A DNA stretch of 64,000 nt from Marinomonas phaeophyticola (GCF_026966905.1 NZ_JAPUBN010000015.1:62001-126000); one strand, 5' to 3'. Numbered from the stretch's first letter, positions 8,896 through 19,179 are shown. Numbers and translations are program-made. Notes: generated from the letters alone by a model not told the origin.

Positions 8896-9901
8896 GAGAA
8901 ATACCTTTGCTAATGATTTGACCAACTTGAAGGAGATCGCTGTGTTTGCCATTGAGCGCATCCTTGATGGTTAATCGTTTGCCTCCAGCGAACTGAATAA
9001 CCGTAAGCGCGACTGTGCCTTTCCCTGTTGCGACATGAATTGCGTCTTTAGTTACCTCAGTGATTTCACCTGCGGTTGACGTAGTATGGTCATCAACAAG
9101 ATAGGCACCATGAATTCTCATCGTTCCTTTACTGGTTTCTGTATACGCAACTGGCCAAGGAGATAAACCAAGAACTTTTCGAACGAGTGCTGAGGCCTCT
9201 GCATTCCAATCAAGTTCACCTTCTTGTTTTACTAGTTTAGATGCATAGCAGGCGTATTGATCGTCTTGCTTCTCTCTAGTAAGGGTTCCTGTATCCATTT
9301 GGTCAAGGGCGTTAATTAACGTCTCTCCCCCTAGTATTGCCAACTGATCATGCAGTTCACCTGACGTTTGTGTCTTCGAAATGGGACAGCTGGCTTTTAA
9401 TAACATATCGCCGGTGTCTAAGCCGACATCCATTTGCATAATGGTAATACCTGTTTCTGTGTCCCCTTCGATGACGGCTCTATGAATAGGGGCTGCACCC
9501 CGCCATCGCGGAAGTAAAGAAGCATGTACATTAATACAACCCAGCTTAGGCATGTCTAATACGGTTTTTGGTAAAATTAATCCGTACGCGGCGACAATCA
9601 TCAAATCGGCATTGAGCTCGGATAAGGTATTTTGATCTTCGTCTTGTCTAAAGTTTATAGGTTGAAAAACAGGAATATCATGCTCCGCTGCCAGTGTTTT
9701 TACTGGACTCGCTACGAGTTTCTGACCTCGTCCCGCAGGTCGATCCGGCTGAGTATAAACGGCAATGATCTGATAATTACGGCTGGAAGCTTTGTCAAGT
9801 AAGGCTTGTAAACTAGCGGCTGCAAATTCAGGTGTACCGGCAAAGATAATGCGTAAAGGCTGATGGCTTGCTTCTCTAATGGTAAGTGAGCTGGCGGACA
9901 T
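8885..9901 (-). CDS. fmt: Methionyl-tRNA formyltransferase
   Basis: 338 residues. A GGAG Shine-Dalgarno sits 9 nt before ATG 9901. The enzyme formylates Met-tRNA(fMet) for initiation. The catalytic triad matches the E. coli pattern Asn-His-Asp: N124 and H126 in 'CINVHASLLPRWRGAAPIH' and D162 in 'GLDTGDML'. The C-terminal OB-fold tRNA-binding domain follows from about residue 225. The first 15 residues extend beyond the usual start ('RIIFAGTPEFAA'). It lies between def and rsmB as in many gammaproteobacteria, although a hairpin separates it from def. Confidence 0.96.
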   Translation of the reverse strand: MSASSLTIREASHQPLRIIFAGTPEFAAASLQALLDKASSRNYQIIAVYTQPDRPAGRGQKLVASPVKTLAAEHDIPVFQPINFRQDEDQNTLSELNADLMIVAAYGLILPKTVLDMPKLGCINVHASLLPRWRGAAPIHRAVIEGDTETGITIMQMDVGLDTGDMLLKASCPISKTQTSGELHDQLAILGGETLINALDQMDTGTLTREKQDDQYACYASKLVKQEGELDWNAEASALVRKVLGLSPWPVAYTETSKGTMRIHGAYLVDDHTTSTAGEITEVTKDAIHVATGKGTVALTVIQFAGGKRLTIKDALNGKHSDLLQVGQIISKGISHVG

Positions 9902-9957
9902 GGACTAAGTCTCCAAAAATAAAAGATATAAGAAACGGTATGATGAGAGTAAAAGCA

Positions 9958-9981
9958 AAAATCAGGCCGCAGCCTGATTTT
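9958..9981 (-). terminator. Terminator or attenuator between def and fmt
   Basis: AAAATCAGGC (9958-9967) and GCCTGATTTT (9972-9981) form a perfect 10-bp stem with a 4-nt loop. On the minus strand the 3' side continues 'TTTTTGCTTTTAC', a moderate U-tract. It lies 57 nt after the def stop and 56 nt before the fmt start, so def and fmt may not be fully co-transcribed here. Confidence 0.7.
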
Positions 9982-10038
9982 CAAATCTTTCATAGGTCTA
10001 TATACAAACCATAGCTAAAGTAATGAAAGGTGAATGTG

Positions 10039-10545
10039 TTAATCTTTCATTTTTTTCTGCTTAAGCAATTTGGTTTTAATACGGTTTCGTTTTAACGGTG
10101 ATAGATAGTCCACCATCAGTTTGCCGTCTAGGTGATCTATCTCATGTTGGACACAGACAGCGAGTAGATCATCTACTTCCATTTCAAATGTTTTGCCATG
10201 ACGATCTAATGCTTTTACTCTTACTTTGGCTGCGCGGTAAATATGTTCATAAAAACCAGGAACCGATAAACACCCTTCTTGTTGTTCATTGGGTGCATCG
10301 TCAAGCACTTCAAATTCAGGGTTGATGAATATGATGGGATCATTCTTTTCGTCTGAAAAATCCATAACAACTAAGCGATGGTGATAATTCACTTGTGTCG
10401 CAGCCAGACCTAAACCATTCTCTTCATACATGGTTTCTAACATGTCATCGATTGTCTGTTGCAGCTCTGGAGTAAACTCTGTAATGGTTTTCGCCACAGT
10501 ACGTAAGCGCGGATCAGGGAATTCTAATACCGGTAACACAGCCAT
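10039..10545 (-). CDS. def: Peptide deformylase
   Basis: 168 residues from ATG 10545 ('[14 protein letters not shown]'), with a GTGGA-type Shine-Dalgarno. The frame is open to 10602, but those residues lack family resemblance. It removes the N-formyl group from nascent proteins. The three metal/catalytic motifs are intact: 'GLGLAATQV' (44-52), 'EGCLSVPG' with metal ligand C92, and 'QHEIDHLDG' with H134, E135 and H138. It forms the usual pair with fmt. The LysM-domain gene that lies between def and dprA in Pseudomonas is not present; the gap to dprA is a 274-bp divergent promoter region. Confidence 0.97.
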   Translation of the reverse strand: MAVLPVLEFPDPRLRTVAKTITEFTPELQQTIDDMLETMYEENGLGLAATQVNYHHRLVVMDFSDEKNDPIIFINPEFEVLDDAPNEQQEGCLSVPGFYEHIYRAAKVRVKALDRHGKTFEMEVDDLLAVCVQHEIDHLDGKLMVDYLSPLKRNRIKTKLLKQKKMKD

Positions 10546-10819
10546 AATAATTTTCCACAATTCAGTTCTAAATTGATCTACTTTGATTTTTCCTTGATCC
10601 AACTCTAATCAGATAAAGGCATACTCAGTCAAAGAGATGAATAAGTTGTCATAATTTTATTCTTCTATTGTAACGTATGTTAAAAGATTGATCAGCGTTT
10701 CTATGGAGTGAATTACGCAATTATGTTTGAATAATTAATAATATCGTTTAGGAAAAGCGATGAAGTAAGTCGTAGAACAACACAATGTATTATATTGATT
10801 GAATGCTAAGGAAAGTACC

Positions 10820-12112
10820 ATGGCGATGCAACTCTCTATCGATGACTCGATCGATTCTTTATTAGAAGACGACCAAAGTGCGTCTCGTCAAAGACCACTG
10901 ACTAAGCTCGATTGGCTATGCTTAAGTTTAATGAAAGGTGCAGGGCCGACCCGCTTAGATAGACTATGGAATTATCTCGTTGCGCTAGAAGCGGCAGGAG
11001 ATTATAGCGCGACTTTTTGCTCTGAGTTGGACAGCGATTTATTTGTAAAATTGAAATGGCCTAAAGCGACGGCTTCTCATGCAGGTCAGTATTGTCAACA
11101 CGGCCTATTGTCTTCGGAAACAAAGGCAAAATTAGAGTCTACGATGGAATGGCTAACAGAAGAGTTTCATTATTTACTCTTAAAAGGCGAAATGGATTAT
11201 CCTCCCAAATTAAGTGAAATCCCCGTTCCTCCCGTTCTCCTATATGTAAAAGGTAACCTAAACTGTTTATTGAATACCTGCTTAGGTATTGTTGGGGCTC
11301 GGCGTTGTAGTCGCTATGGTCGACAACTGGGTTATCAGTTTGCTAAGCAGTTAAGTGAGGTGGGCATTACTATTGTAAGTGGTGGCGCTACCGGTATAGA
11401 CAGTGCGGCTCATGAAGGCGCGAATGCGGCGGTAAAGCCCAATGTTGCGGTAATGGGGACAGGGTTAGAAAAGTGCTATCCAAAATCCAATACGAGATTA
11501 TTTGAAACTATTTTAGGAACAAACGGTGCCTTGGTGAGCGAATATCCCCTCATGACAGTGGCCCGCCCTAACCTCTTTCCTCCTAGAAATAGAATTATCA
11601 GTGGTTTAAGCGAAGGGATTCTCGTAGTGGAAGCAACCGAAAAAAGTGGCTCGTTAATCAGTGCGAGTTATGCTTTGCAACATAACCGAGAGGTCTTTGC
11701 GATACCGGGAAGAATAAATGAGAGAAATGCTCGAGGGTGCCATAAGTTAATACAGCAAGGTGCTACCTTAGTTATGGATTTGGCGGATATATTAAATGAA
11801 TTACCTGCTGTGGCTATTCAGAAATTACCTGATAATACCTCTTCTGACGCTGAGCAAACTAAGAGCGAGACCTTATTCATGCAACCCGTCGAGGCTCCCG
11901 TTGAATCATTATCTAAAGTGGCTCAGTCTATATTGATTTGCTTTGAGCGATGTGACAAAGATGAAGTACTGGAATTCTCCTATTTAATCGATATTATTGG
12001 CTGTAGTGTTAGTGACTTAATGCAAGCTTTGGTTGAGCTAGAAATGTCCGCCTGTATTGAAGCGCATACAACGGGTTACAGGCAATGCTATCAATACGGT
12101 GGTAGTAGGTAA
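10820..12112 (+). CDS. dprA: DNA-processing protein DprA (natural transformation)
   Basis: 430 residues from ATG 10820, with Shine-Dalgarno AAGGAAA 5 nt upstream; an in-frame TTG at 10799 is less likely. DprA binds incoming single-stranded DNA and loads RecA. An N-terminal SAM-like segment (about 30-110) is followed by the Rossmann DprA/Smf core from about residue 150, with 'LGIVGARRCSRYG', 'SGGATGIDSAAHEGA', 'VMGTGLEKCYPKSN', 'FPPRNRIISGLSEG' and 'SGSLISASYALQ'. The last 60 residues look like the winged-helix DprA C-terminal domain. It is divergent from def. The tsaC gene that often follows dprA in this neighbourhood is absent. Confidence 0.95.
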   Translation: MAMQLSIDDSIDSLLEDDQSASRQRPLTKLDWLCLSLMKGAGPTRLDRLWNYLVALEAAGDYSATFCSELDSDLFVKLKWPKATASHAGQYCQHGLLSSETKAKLESTMEWLTEEFHYLLLKGEMDYPPKLSEIPVPPVLLYVKGNLNCLLNTCLGIVGARRCSRYGRQLGYQFAKQLSEVGITIVSGGATGIDSAAHEGANAAVKPNVAVMGTGLEKCYPKSNTRLFETILGTNGALVSEYPLMTVARPNLFPPRNRIISGLSEGILVVEATEKSGSLISASYALQHNREVFAIPGRINERNARGCHKLIQQGATLVMDLADILNELPAVAIQKLPDNTSSDAEQTKSETLFMQPVEAPVESLSKVAQSILICFERCDKDEVLEFSYLIDIIGCSVSDLMQALVELEMSACIEAHTTGYRQCYQYGGSR

Positions 12113-12133
12113 TGAATCAACAGGTAGGTAGAC

Positions 12134-12166
12134 GATAAAGAAGTATGTCGCCCTTACCTCTTTATC
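12134..12166. terminator. Possible bidirectional terminator between dprA and hslR
   Basis: GATAAAGA (12134-12141) and TCTTTATC (12159-12166) form an 8-bp stem with a 17-nt loop between two convergent genes. The stem is AT-rich with no clear U-tract, so the call is tentative. Confidence 0.35.
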
Positions 12167-12287
12167 TTACCAGTATAATCTATGGAATGAGGGAATTGTC
12201 ATTCTGAAGCTAAAAGCGCGCTTTTAGACAGTGTGCTACACATTGAGAAGTAAGGATAGATTAAGGTTACCTCTGAAAATTGGAGTG

Positions 12288-12701
12288 TTAGAGCCCAAAA
12301 ATATCTGTTTTAAGCTGTTTGATATCACGTCGTTCTTTTTTGTTAGGCTTGTGATCTGACATGATACGGCCGCCAAGTGTTTTATGCTGCAAGGCTTTCT
12401 TTTCCCGTTTTTCAATAGACTCAGCGGTTTCTTCGTACAGTAATTGTGCTTCAGGTGCGCCGCGTCTTTGCTCGCTAAGGGCTTTTACGATGATGGTTTT
12501 TTCGTCATAACCTAGTTTTAGGGTGAGCGTGGCACCGACTTCGACAGAGCGGCTGGCTTTACCCTTTGAACCGTTATAGGACACCTTGCCACCGTCAATA
12601 GCGTCTTTACAAAGTGACCGTGTTTTGTAAAAACGAGCGGCCCATAGCCATTTGTCTAAACGTATTACTTGTGAAGCAGGCTGCTTTTCTGTTTTACTCA
12701 T
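12288..12701 (-). CDS. hslR: Heat-shock protein 15, ribosome-associated S4-domain protein
   Basis: 137 residues, the usual Hsp15 length. It binds free 50S subunits carrying a stalled nascent chain. The S4 RNA-binding domain fills residues 13-75 ('IRLDKWLWAARFYKTRSL', 'AIDGGKVSYNGSKGKASR'), followed by a basic, charged C-terminal tail ('SIEKREKKALQHKTLGGR'). It is divergent from cysQ with a 76-bp gap and converges on dprA. Confidence 0.92.
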   Translation of the reverse strand: MSKTEKQPASQVIRLDKWLWAARFYKTRSLCKDAIDGGKVSYNGSKGKASRSVEVGATLTLKLGYDEKTIIVKALSEQRRGAPEAQLLYEETAESIEKREKKALQHKTLGGRIMSDHKPNKKERRDIKQLKTDIFGL

Positions 12702-12777
12702 AAGAGACTGTATTTACCTATTAAATTTCTATGTTTGAGTTTATTTTTTTGAGTTCGATGTTGAGGCGTAAGTTACT

Positions 12778-13626
12778 ATGAAGGATGTTCATTGCCACCC
12801 ATTTTTTATCGAGTTACAACAGATAATACACAAAGCGGCCGATGCAATCATGGAAATTTATCAACGCCATGATTTAGATATACAACAGAAGTCAGACGAT
12901 AGTCCGGTTACCGCTGCGGATATGGCGGCTCACCATATTATTCTTGCGGGTTTAAATAAGCTGACACCAGATATTCCTGTGCTTTCAGAAGAAGGTGTTT
13001 TTCCATTTTCAGAGAGAGTGAAATGGCCTTTGCTGTGGGTTGTTGATCCGTTAGATGGCACAAAAGAATTTATTAAACGTAATGGTGAGTTCAGCATTAA
13101 TATTGCTTTGGTTGAGCATCATGTACCCATTCTTGGAATGGTTTACTTACCGGTCACGAAAGAAGGTTTTTTTGGTGTAACTGGAGAGGTTGAAGGATTA
13201 GAAAAAGGCGCAATCAAATGGACTGAAAAAGCAATCCAAGTGATTGCAACACGAGAGCCCGAATCCACTTTAGTCGCGATGACAAGTCGCAGTCATGGCC
13301 CTTCTTTACCCGACACATTAAAAGCTCAATTGCTAAATGATTTCTCTCATATTCAAGAAATTACCAAAGGCAGTTCCATTAAAGCGTGTCGTATTGCTGA
13401 AGGTGTTGCGGATATACATTTACGTCGTGGCCCGACAAGCGAATGGGATACGGCCGCAACGCAAGCGATTGTTGAAGCGGCCGGTGGCGTTCTAATGGAT
13501 TTTAACGGTATTCCCTTTGCTTATAATAAACGCGAATCCCTATTAAATGGACACTTTTTTGTGGCGACCTCTGCCTTGGCTCCGGTGATATTAGATTGGT
13601 ACCAGTCAGAAAAAACGAATGAATAA
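12778..13626 (+). CDS. cysQ: 3'(2'),5'-bisphosphate nucleotidase CysQ
   Basis: 282 residues, inositol-monophosphatase superfamily. It hydrolyses 3'-phosphoadenosine 5'-phosphate left over from sulfate assimilation. The metal-binding motifs are complete: 'KSDDSPVTAAD' (38-48), 'LSEEG' (E71, E72), 'VVDPLDGTKEFIKR' (88-101) and the C-terminal 'SEWDTAATQAIVEAAGG'. It starts at ATG 12778, divergent from hslR. About 254 bp separate it from hemF. Confidence 0.93.
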   Translation: MKDVHCHPFFIELQQIIHKAADAIMEIYQRHDLDIQQKSDDSPVTAADMAAHHIILAGLNKLTPDIPVLSEEGVFPFSERVKWPLLWVVDPLDGTKEFIKRNGEFSINIALVEHHVPILGMVYLPVTKEGFFGVTGEVEGLEKGAIKWTEKAIQVIATREPESTLVAMTSRSHGPSLPDTLKAQLLNDFSHIQEITKGSSIKACRIAEGVADIHLRRGPTSEWDTAATQAIVEAAGGVLMDFNGIPFAYNKRESLLNGHFFVATSALAPVILDWYQSEKTNE

Positions 13627-13844
13627 ATTCATTTTATAAATGGAAAAATGGCCTTGTGTTGATCGGGAGGAAATATGACAGTCGAAATTTCCCCCAACTT
13701 TTCTATCTCCTTTCTTTTGAATGAAATTTTGATCCAATAAATCACTTGGGTAATGAAAAAACCCAAGATTCTATTTGGTGTTGCATACCCTCTTCTGATC
13801 GATGAATGGTAAACTTTGCTGATTGAAAAGTACGAGCCTACTGA

Positions 13845-14831
<987 letters not shown>

Positions 14832-14832
14832 A

Positions 14833-15672
14833 ATGACCAAAACATCGATAGAACGAGATCAATATGGTGTGTTCGGTAACCCGATCGAACACAGTAAGTC
14901 TCCCGTAATTCATCATTTTTTTGCTGAATTAACACAACAGCCAATACAGTATTCAAAATTTTTGGGAGACCTAGATAGTTTTGAGCAGCAAGTGAAAACG
15001 TTTTTTGAGCAAGGAGGGAAAGGACTGAATGTCACTGTACCCTTTAAAGAACGAGCCTTTCAACTGTGTGATGTTTTAAGCTCCCGTGCGCAACAAGCGG
15101 GTGCAGTGAATACCCTATTAATAGGAAAAAATGGCGATATTTTTGGGGATACAACCGATGGTGTCGGTATGATTCGTGATATTTGCGACAACCATAGTCA
15201 GTCATTGACAGACAAAAGAGTATTAGTATTAGGTGCGGGCGGTGCTGTTCGAGGCATTTTGGAGCCATTACGTGATGCAGGACCAAGTACGATTGTGGTG
15301 GCGAACCGAACACTGTCAAAAGCTCAGGCACTTGCGGATCATTTCCATAAACAAACAACACCTATTACGGCCAGTGCCTTCGAAACATTAGAAGGCCACT
15401 TTGATGTCATTATTAATGGCACGTCGGCGAGCTTAGATGGTGACCTTCCTCCTTTACCAGATTCCGTGATTAAAACGGGTACCTGGTGCTATGACATGAT
15501 GTATGGCAAAGAGCCAACAGTATTTTTAAAGTGGGCGCAGACATTAGGGGCTAACGGATCTGATGGTTTAGGAATGTTAGTTGAACAAGCGGCAGAGTCG
15601 TTTTACTTGTGGAGAATGCAGCGTCCTGATACTTGCTTGCTAATTCAAAAAATGCGCGATGACCTTTCTTAA
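14833..15672 (+). CDS. aroE: Shikimate 5-dehydrogenase
   Basis: 279 residues. It reduces 3-dehydroshikimate with NADPH in aromatic amino acid synthesis. The substrate site 'VFGNPIEHSKSPVIH' (13-27) carries the conserved Ser pair. 'NVTVPFKE' carries the catalytic Lys (K72). The partner Asp lies in 'FGDTTDGVG' (D109), and the NADP loop is 'VLGAGGAVRG' (132-141). It is one base downstream of hemF, so almost certainly co-transcribed with it. Confidence 0.97.
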   Translation: MTKTSIERDQYGVFGNPIEHSKSPVIHHFFAELTQQPIQYSKFLGDLDSFEQQVKTFFEQGGKGLNVTVPFKERAFQLCDVLSSRAQQAGAVNTLLIGKNGDIFGDTTDGVGMIRDICDNHSQSLTDKRVLVLGAGGAVRGILEPLRDAGPSTIVVANRTLSKAQALADHFHKQTTPITASAFETLEGHFDVIINGTSASLDGDLPPLPDSVIKTGTWCYDMMYGKEPTVFLKWAQTLGANGSDGLGMLVEQAAESFYLWRMQRPDTCLLIQKMRDDLS

Positions 15673-15703
15673 ACTGTGTGTAGATTGACATAAAGGTTTT
15701 TAA

Positions 15704-16858
15704 ATGAAGGCACAATGGTTTAATCAAGTCCAACAAATAGGTGCTGAACGGTGGCAACAGGCGATCGGAGCAACGGATTATCCTTTTGCTCAATATGCGT
15801 TTCATGCGGCATTAGAAGAGAGTGGGAGTGTTGGCGGAGAAACGGGCTGGTATCCAGAATACATCTTATTGATGGAAGACGATGACACGCCTGTTGCCAT
15901 TGTACCAACCTATCTAAAGACCCATTCACAGGGTGAGTTTGTATTCGATTGGTCTTGGGCGGATGCCTACCAACGTTATGGGCATCGCTATTATCCAAAA
16001 CGGGTATGGGCTGTGCCCTTTTCGCCCGTTACCGGCCCCCGTATTTTTACGGCTTTAGATCCTCAAGGAAATTCAGAAGAGAGCTTAGGTTTGTACGCTG
16101 CCGTTGGCGATTTACTAACTCAGAGAACCAAGGAACAAAAAACCTCTAGTTGGCACCTTTTGTTTACTAAGCTTCACGTGAAACATGCTTTTGAACATGA
16201 CCCAGCTTCGTTGCGTCTATCGTGTCAGTTCCATTGGTTTAATCGTAACTATCGAGATATAGATCATTATCTAGAGCATTTCTCTAGTCGTAAACGTAAA
16301 ACGGCCCGTAAAGAAAGAAACAAGGTCATTCAACAAGGGCTACATTTAGAACGAAAATTAGGCACTGGCTTAAGTGTTGAGGAAATTGATTTTTTCTACC
16401 TGTGTTATCAGTCAACCTACGGGAAACGTGGGCAGCATGGCTATTTAACTAAGGCTTTTTTTCAACAACTCATTCAAACTATGGGTGAACAAGTTTTACT
16501 CGTTTTTGCTTATCAAAATGAGAATCTGGTTGCGGCGTCTTGGTGTTTCTTTGACGAACATGCTTTATATGGTCGTTACTGGGGATGCTTGCAGGAATTC
16601 GACTGCTTGCATTTTGAAGCTTGTTACTATCAAGGCATTGAGTTCTGTATAGAACAAGGCTTGCAGCACTTTGATCCTGGTACACAAGGTGAGCATAAAA
16701 TCGCGCGTGGATTCGAACCTGTCTTTTCTCATAGTGTGCATTATATAGAGAATGAAGGGTTTCGAGAGGCTATTGGTGCATTTTGTAAAGAAGAAGCCGA
16801 TGCCGTTGTGTTGTATCATCAGGAAACAACGAAACGGCTACCGTTTAAGTCAATATAG
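15704..16858 (+). CDS. FemAB/GNAT-like acyltransferase (peptidoglycan-biosynthesis-like, PF04339 type)
   Basis: 384 residues resembling the family annotated as 'GNAT family N-acetyltransferase, peptidogalycan biosynthesis' (PF04339). Typical segments are 'YPFAQYAFHAALEESGSV', 'FDWSWADAYQRYG', 'AVPFSPVTGPRI', 'SSRKRKTARKERNKV' and the C-terminal 'FDPGTQGEHKIARGFEP'. The fold is a double GNAT as in FemX, but the substrate is unknown; a link to cell-wall peptide synthesis comes only from the family name. It starts 31 bp after aroE and may be the last gene of hemF-aroE. Confidence 0.8.
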   Translation: MKAQWFNQVQQIGAERWQQAIGATDYPFAQYAFHAALEESGSVGGETGWYPEYILLMEDDDTPVAIVPTYLKTHSQGEFVFDWSWADAYQRYGHRYYPKRVWAVPFSPVTGPRIFTALDPQGNSEESLGLYAAVGDLLTQRTKEQKTSSWHLLFTKLHVKHAFEHDPASLRLSCQFHWFNRNYRDIDHYLEHFSSRKRKTARKERNKVIQQGLHLERKLGTGLSVEEIDFFYLCYQSTYGKRGQHGYLTKAFFQQLIQTMGEQVLLVFAYQNENLVAASWCFFDEHALYGRYWGCLQEFDCLHFEACYYQGIEFCIEQGLQHFDPGTQGEHKIARGFEPVFSHSVHYIENEGFREAIGAFCKEEADAVVLYHQETTKRLPFKSI

Positions 16859-16961
16859 TGTCTTATTGCCACATTAATTGATGGTCATTCTAGCTTTTAG
16901 CATTATTTCATCATTTTATTATTAATCATTAAACAAACAGCAACTCAGCTAAAGGTGCGTT

Positions 16962-17840
16962 ATGGGCGTTAAAAGTGCATTACAGTTATTATTATTAGCG
17001 GCTATTTGGGGCGCATCATTTTTATTTATGCGTATCGGCGCCCCTTCTCTTGGTCCCGTATGGCTCATCGAAGCACGTGTGGGTTTTGCGGCATTATTCT
17101 TGTGTGTGGTCGCTTTGTTGATGAAAAAAAGCTTGTCTCTTCGTCAAAACTGGAAGCACTTTTTGTTTCTAGGGGTGATGAGTAGTGCCTTGCCTTTTCT
17201 GTGTTATGGTTACGCGGCACAGTACTTAACCGCTTCTATGATGTCGATTGTGAATGCTTTGACGCCGGTATTTGGTACCGCGATTGCGGCTTTGTATTTT
17301 CGCACCCCGCTTTCACGGAATACCGTTATTGGCTTAGCGTTGGGCGTATTAGGCGTTTCTGTGATTGTTGGTTTCGACCCAGAACTGTTTAAAACCCAAG
17401 CTTGGTTTGCTGTGTTTGTTGTTTTAGGTGCACCTCTTTGTTATGGCATTGCTACTACGTATACGCAAGTTGGGCCTTCTGTGGCACCATTTGAGAATGC
17501 CCAAGGCTCAATGTTAATGGCGACCTTTGCCCTCTTGCCGATCGCAATGTTTTTTACGCCAAATACCACGCCAAATGCCACGGAATCACTTTCCGTGATT
17601 GCTCTTGGCGTACTATGTACTGGTGTTGCGTATCTGATTTTTTTCAAGTTATTAGGAGAAATAGGAGCCCCTTCTCTATTAACGGTGACCTTTCTAATCC
17701 CTATTTTTGGTGTGCTTTGGGGGGTGATGTTTCTGGATGAGAAAGTGGGTATACATACTTTTGTAGGTGGTGTCCTGGTTATTTTGGGAACCATGAGAAC
17801 GACAGGGTTTTCATTTAAAAAAGCCTTAAAGTCAGAATAA
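16962..17840 (+). CDS. EamA/DMT-superfamily transporter
   Basis: 292 residues with about ten membrane spans in two EamA repeats (about 5-135 and 148-285). The hallmarks are 'LLLAAIWGASFLFMRIG' at the start of repeat 1 and 'IFGVLWGVMFLDEKVG' at the end of repeat 2. DMT proteins usually export metabolites or amino acids; the substrate cannot be told here. The gene is alone on the plus strand, 103 bp after the FemAB-like gene, and converges on hmp. Confidence 0.85.
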   Translation: MGVKSALQLLLLAAIWGASFLFMRIGAPSLGPVWLIEARVGFAALFLCVVALLMKKSLSLRQNWKHFLFLGVMSSALPFLCYGYAAQYLTASMMSIVNALTPVFGTAIAALYFRTPLSRNTVIGLALGVLGVSVIVGFDPELFKTQAWFAVFVVLGAPLCYGIATTYTQVGPSVAPFENAQGSMLMATFALLPIAMFFTPNTTPNATESLSVIALGVLCTGVAYLIFFKLLGEIGAPSLLTVTFLIPIFGVLWGVMFLDEKVGIHTFVGGVLVILGTMRTTGFSFKKALKSE

Positions 17841-17859
17841 CTTCGCCAGCATAAATGTA

Positions 17860-17898
17860 GGCGCTTTGGCTAGCGCCCATCAGAGAACCTAGCCAAAG
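17860..17898. terminator. Overlapping hairpins between convergent genes (DMT transporter / hmp)
   Basis: Two mutually exclusive stems share the same bases. GGCGCT (17860-17865) pairs with AGCGCC (17872-17877). CTTTGGCTAG (17864-17873) pairs with CTAGCCAAAG (17889-17898), a perfect 10-bp stem. The site lies 20-24 bp outside both stop codons, so a bidirectional terminator is the simplest reading; U-tracts are weak. Confidence 0.55.
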
Positions 17899-17921
17899 TT
17901 CACTATGATGTGATTAAGAAA

Positions 17922-19106
17922 TTACATATCTTGATGTGGTCCAAATACTTCGTAATGAATTCGGTCTGTACTCACGCCAAATGTTTCCAGCTGTTGTTTT
18001 GCAAACTTCATAAAGCCTATGGGTCCGCAAAGATAGAAATCACCGTTTTCCAAAGGTAAATTCTCGATCGAACTTAAATCCATTAATCCGTGATGAATAA
18101 GAGGGTCTTCACTATGGTCGTTGTTGTACCAAGTATGATGAGTTAAATTAAGCGCTTGCGTTAGCTGTAAGACTCGCTTCTTGAAAGAGTGCTGCTGGTG
18201 ATTCTCACAAGCATGCAGATGCATGACCGGTTGTGGATAGCCTTTTTGAGCCAGACTTTCTAGGATGGAAATCATAGGTGTTAGACCGACACCGGCGGAT
18301 AGGGTCACCACAGGTCGGTTACGATCAACAAAAAAGAAATCGCCTGCAGGGGCAAAGAGTTCAACCTCATCATTTAACCGTAAGCCATCATGTAAGTAAT
18401 TGGACACTATCCCTGGCACTCCCATTGCTTCTCGTTTTACTGAAATTCTATAGGTTTCACCATTCGCCGTATCAGATAAAGAGTATTGACGTATTTGCTC
18501 ATATTCTGAGTTTTTTGGTTGTACTTTTATACCGAGGTATTGACCTGGTAAAAAGCCAATCACCGCTTGTTGATCAATAGGTTCAAAGATTAAGCTTTTC
18601 ACCAGTTCGGACTCAATACGTTTTTCTATTAAGCGGAATTTTCTAGCGCCTTTCCAACCCCCTTCCGCCTCTGCTCTTGCTTGATAAAGAGCGCCTTCTC
18701 GTTGGATAAAAACATCTGCTAATTGTCCGTAAGCGGCGGTCCAAGCGTCTTCTATTTCAGGGGTAAAAGCATCTTGAGCAAGTTCTCGTAAGGTTTCAAT
18801 CAAATGGTGGCCAACGATGGCATAGTGATCTGCTTGAATAAAAAGGCTTGTGTGTTTTTGGGCAATTTTTTCGACGGCTTGCGTCAGCACTGGCAAGTTA
18901 TCTATGTGCTTTGCATAGGCGGCAATTGCATTAAACAAGGCCAATGATTGGGCTCCTGAATGCTGGTTACTCATATTAAAAATATGTTTTAACTCTGGGT
19001 TATGCTTGAACATACGCTGATAGAAATGTTGGGTAAGGGAATGACCAACATCTTCTAATAAAGGAATAGTACTTTTTACGGTAGCAATCTGGCTTTCTGT
19101 AAGCAT
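17922..19106 (-). CDS. hmp: Flavohemoprotein, nitric oxide dioxygenase
   Basis: 394 residues, the standard Hmp size. It oxidises NO to nitrate using haem, FAD and NAD(P)H. The globin domain (1-138) has the catalytic set at the same numbers as E. coli Hmp: Tyr29 (B10), Gln53 (E7) and proximal His85. The reductase part has the FAD motif 'RQYSLSD' and the NAD-binding 'LSAGVGLTPMIS'. The C-terminus ends in the usual 'VHYEVFGP'-like segment. It is divergent from norR. A sigma-54 promoter and three NorR-type sites lie between them, so NO-induced expression is well supported. Confidence 0.97.
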   Translation of the reverse strand: MLTESQIATVKSTIPLLEDVGHSLTQHFYQRMFKHNPELKHIFNMSNQHSGAQSLALFNAIAAYAKHIDNLPVLTQAVEKIAQKHTSLFIQADHYAIVGHHLIETLRELAQDAFTPEIEDAWTAAYGQLADVFIQREGALYQARAEAEGGWKGARKFRLIEKRIESELVKSLIFEPIDQQAVIGFLPGQYLGIKVQPKNSEYEQIRQYSLSDTANGETYRISVKREAMGVPGIVSNYLHDGLRLNDEVELFAPAGDFFFVDRNRPVVTLSAGVGLTPMISILESLAQKGYPQPVMHLHACENHQQHSFKKRVLQLTQALNLTHHTWYNNDHSEDPLIHHGLMDLSSIENLPLENGDFYLCGPIGFMKFAKQQLETFGVSTDRIHYEVFGPHQDM

Positions 19107-19163
19107 GGTTGTTCCTCGACAATAAAATTAAAAAAGCATTTTTAGTAAACGTATTTGCGGTAT

Positions 19164-19179
19164 TGCATTGCCTATGCCA
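19164..19179 (-). promoter_or_regulatory. Sigma-54 (-24/-12) promoter of hmp
   Basis: Read on the minus strand, TGGCATAGGCAATGCA has the GG (-24) and GC (-12) doublets at the required 10-nt separation within a TGGCA-N7-TTGCA-like frame. It is 57 nt upstream of the hmp start codon, leaving room for a short leader. NorR activates only sigma-54 promoters, so the position makes functional sense. Confidence 0.8.

Noticed and set aside
8896-8961. Upstream start for rsmB
   Set aside because: It lies inside fmt, and the extra 22 residues are a frame-shifted reading of fmt.
13745-13767. CTTGGGT/ACCCAAG hairpin between cysQ and hemF
   Set aside because: Short 7-bp stem with a 9-nt loop and no U-tract after it; could be chance in a 254-bp gap.
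16690-16720. T-arm-like GGATTCGAACC string suggesting a tRNA
   Set aside because: It is in frame within the FemAB-like gene (encodes Gly-Phe-Glu-Pro) and there is no cloverleaf around it.
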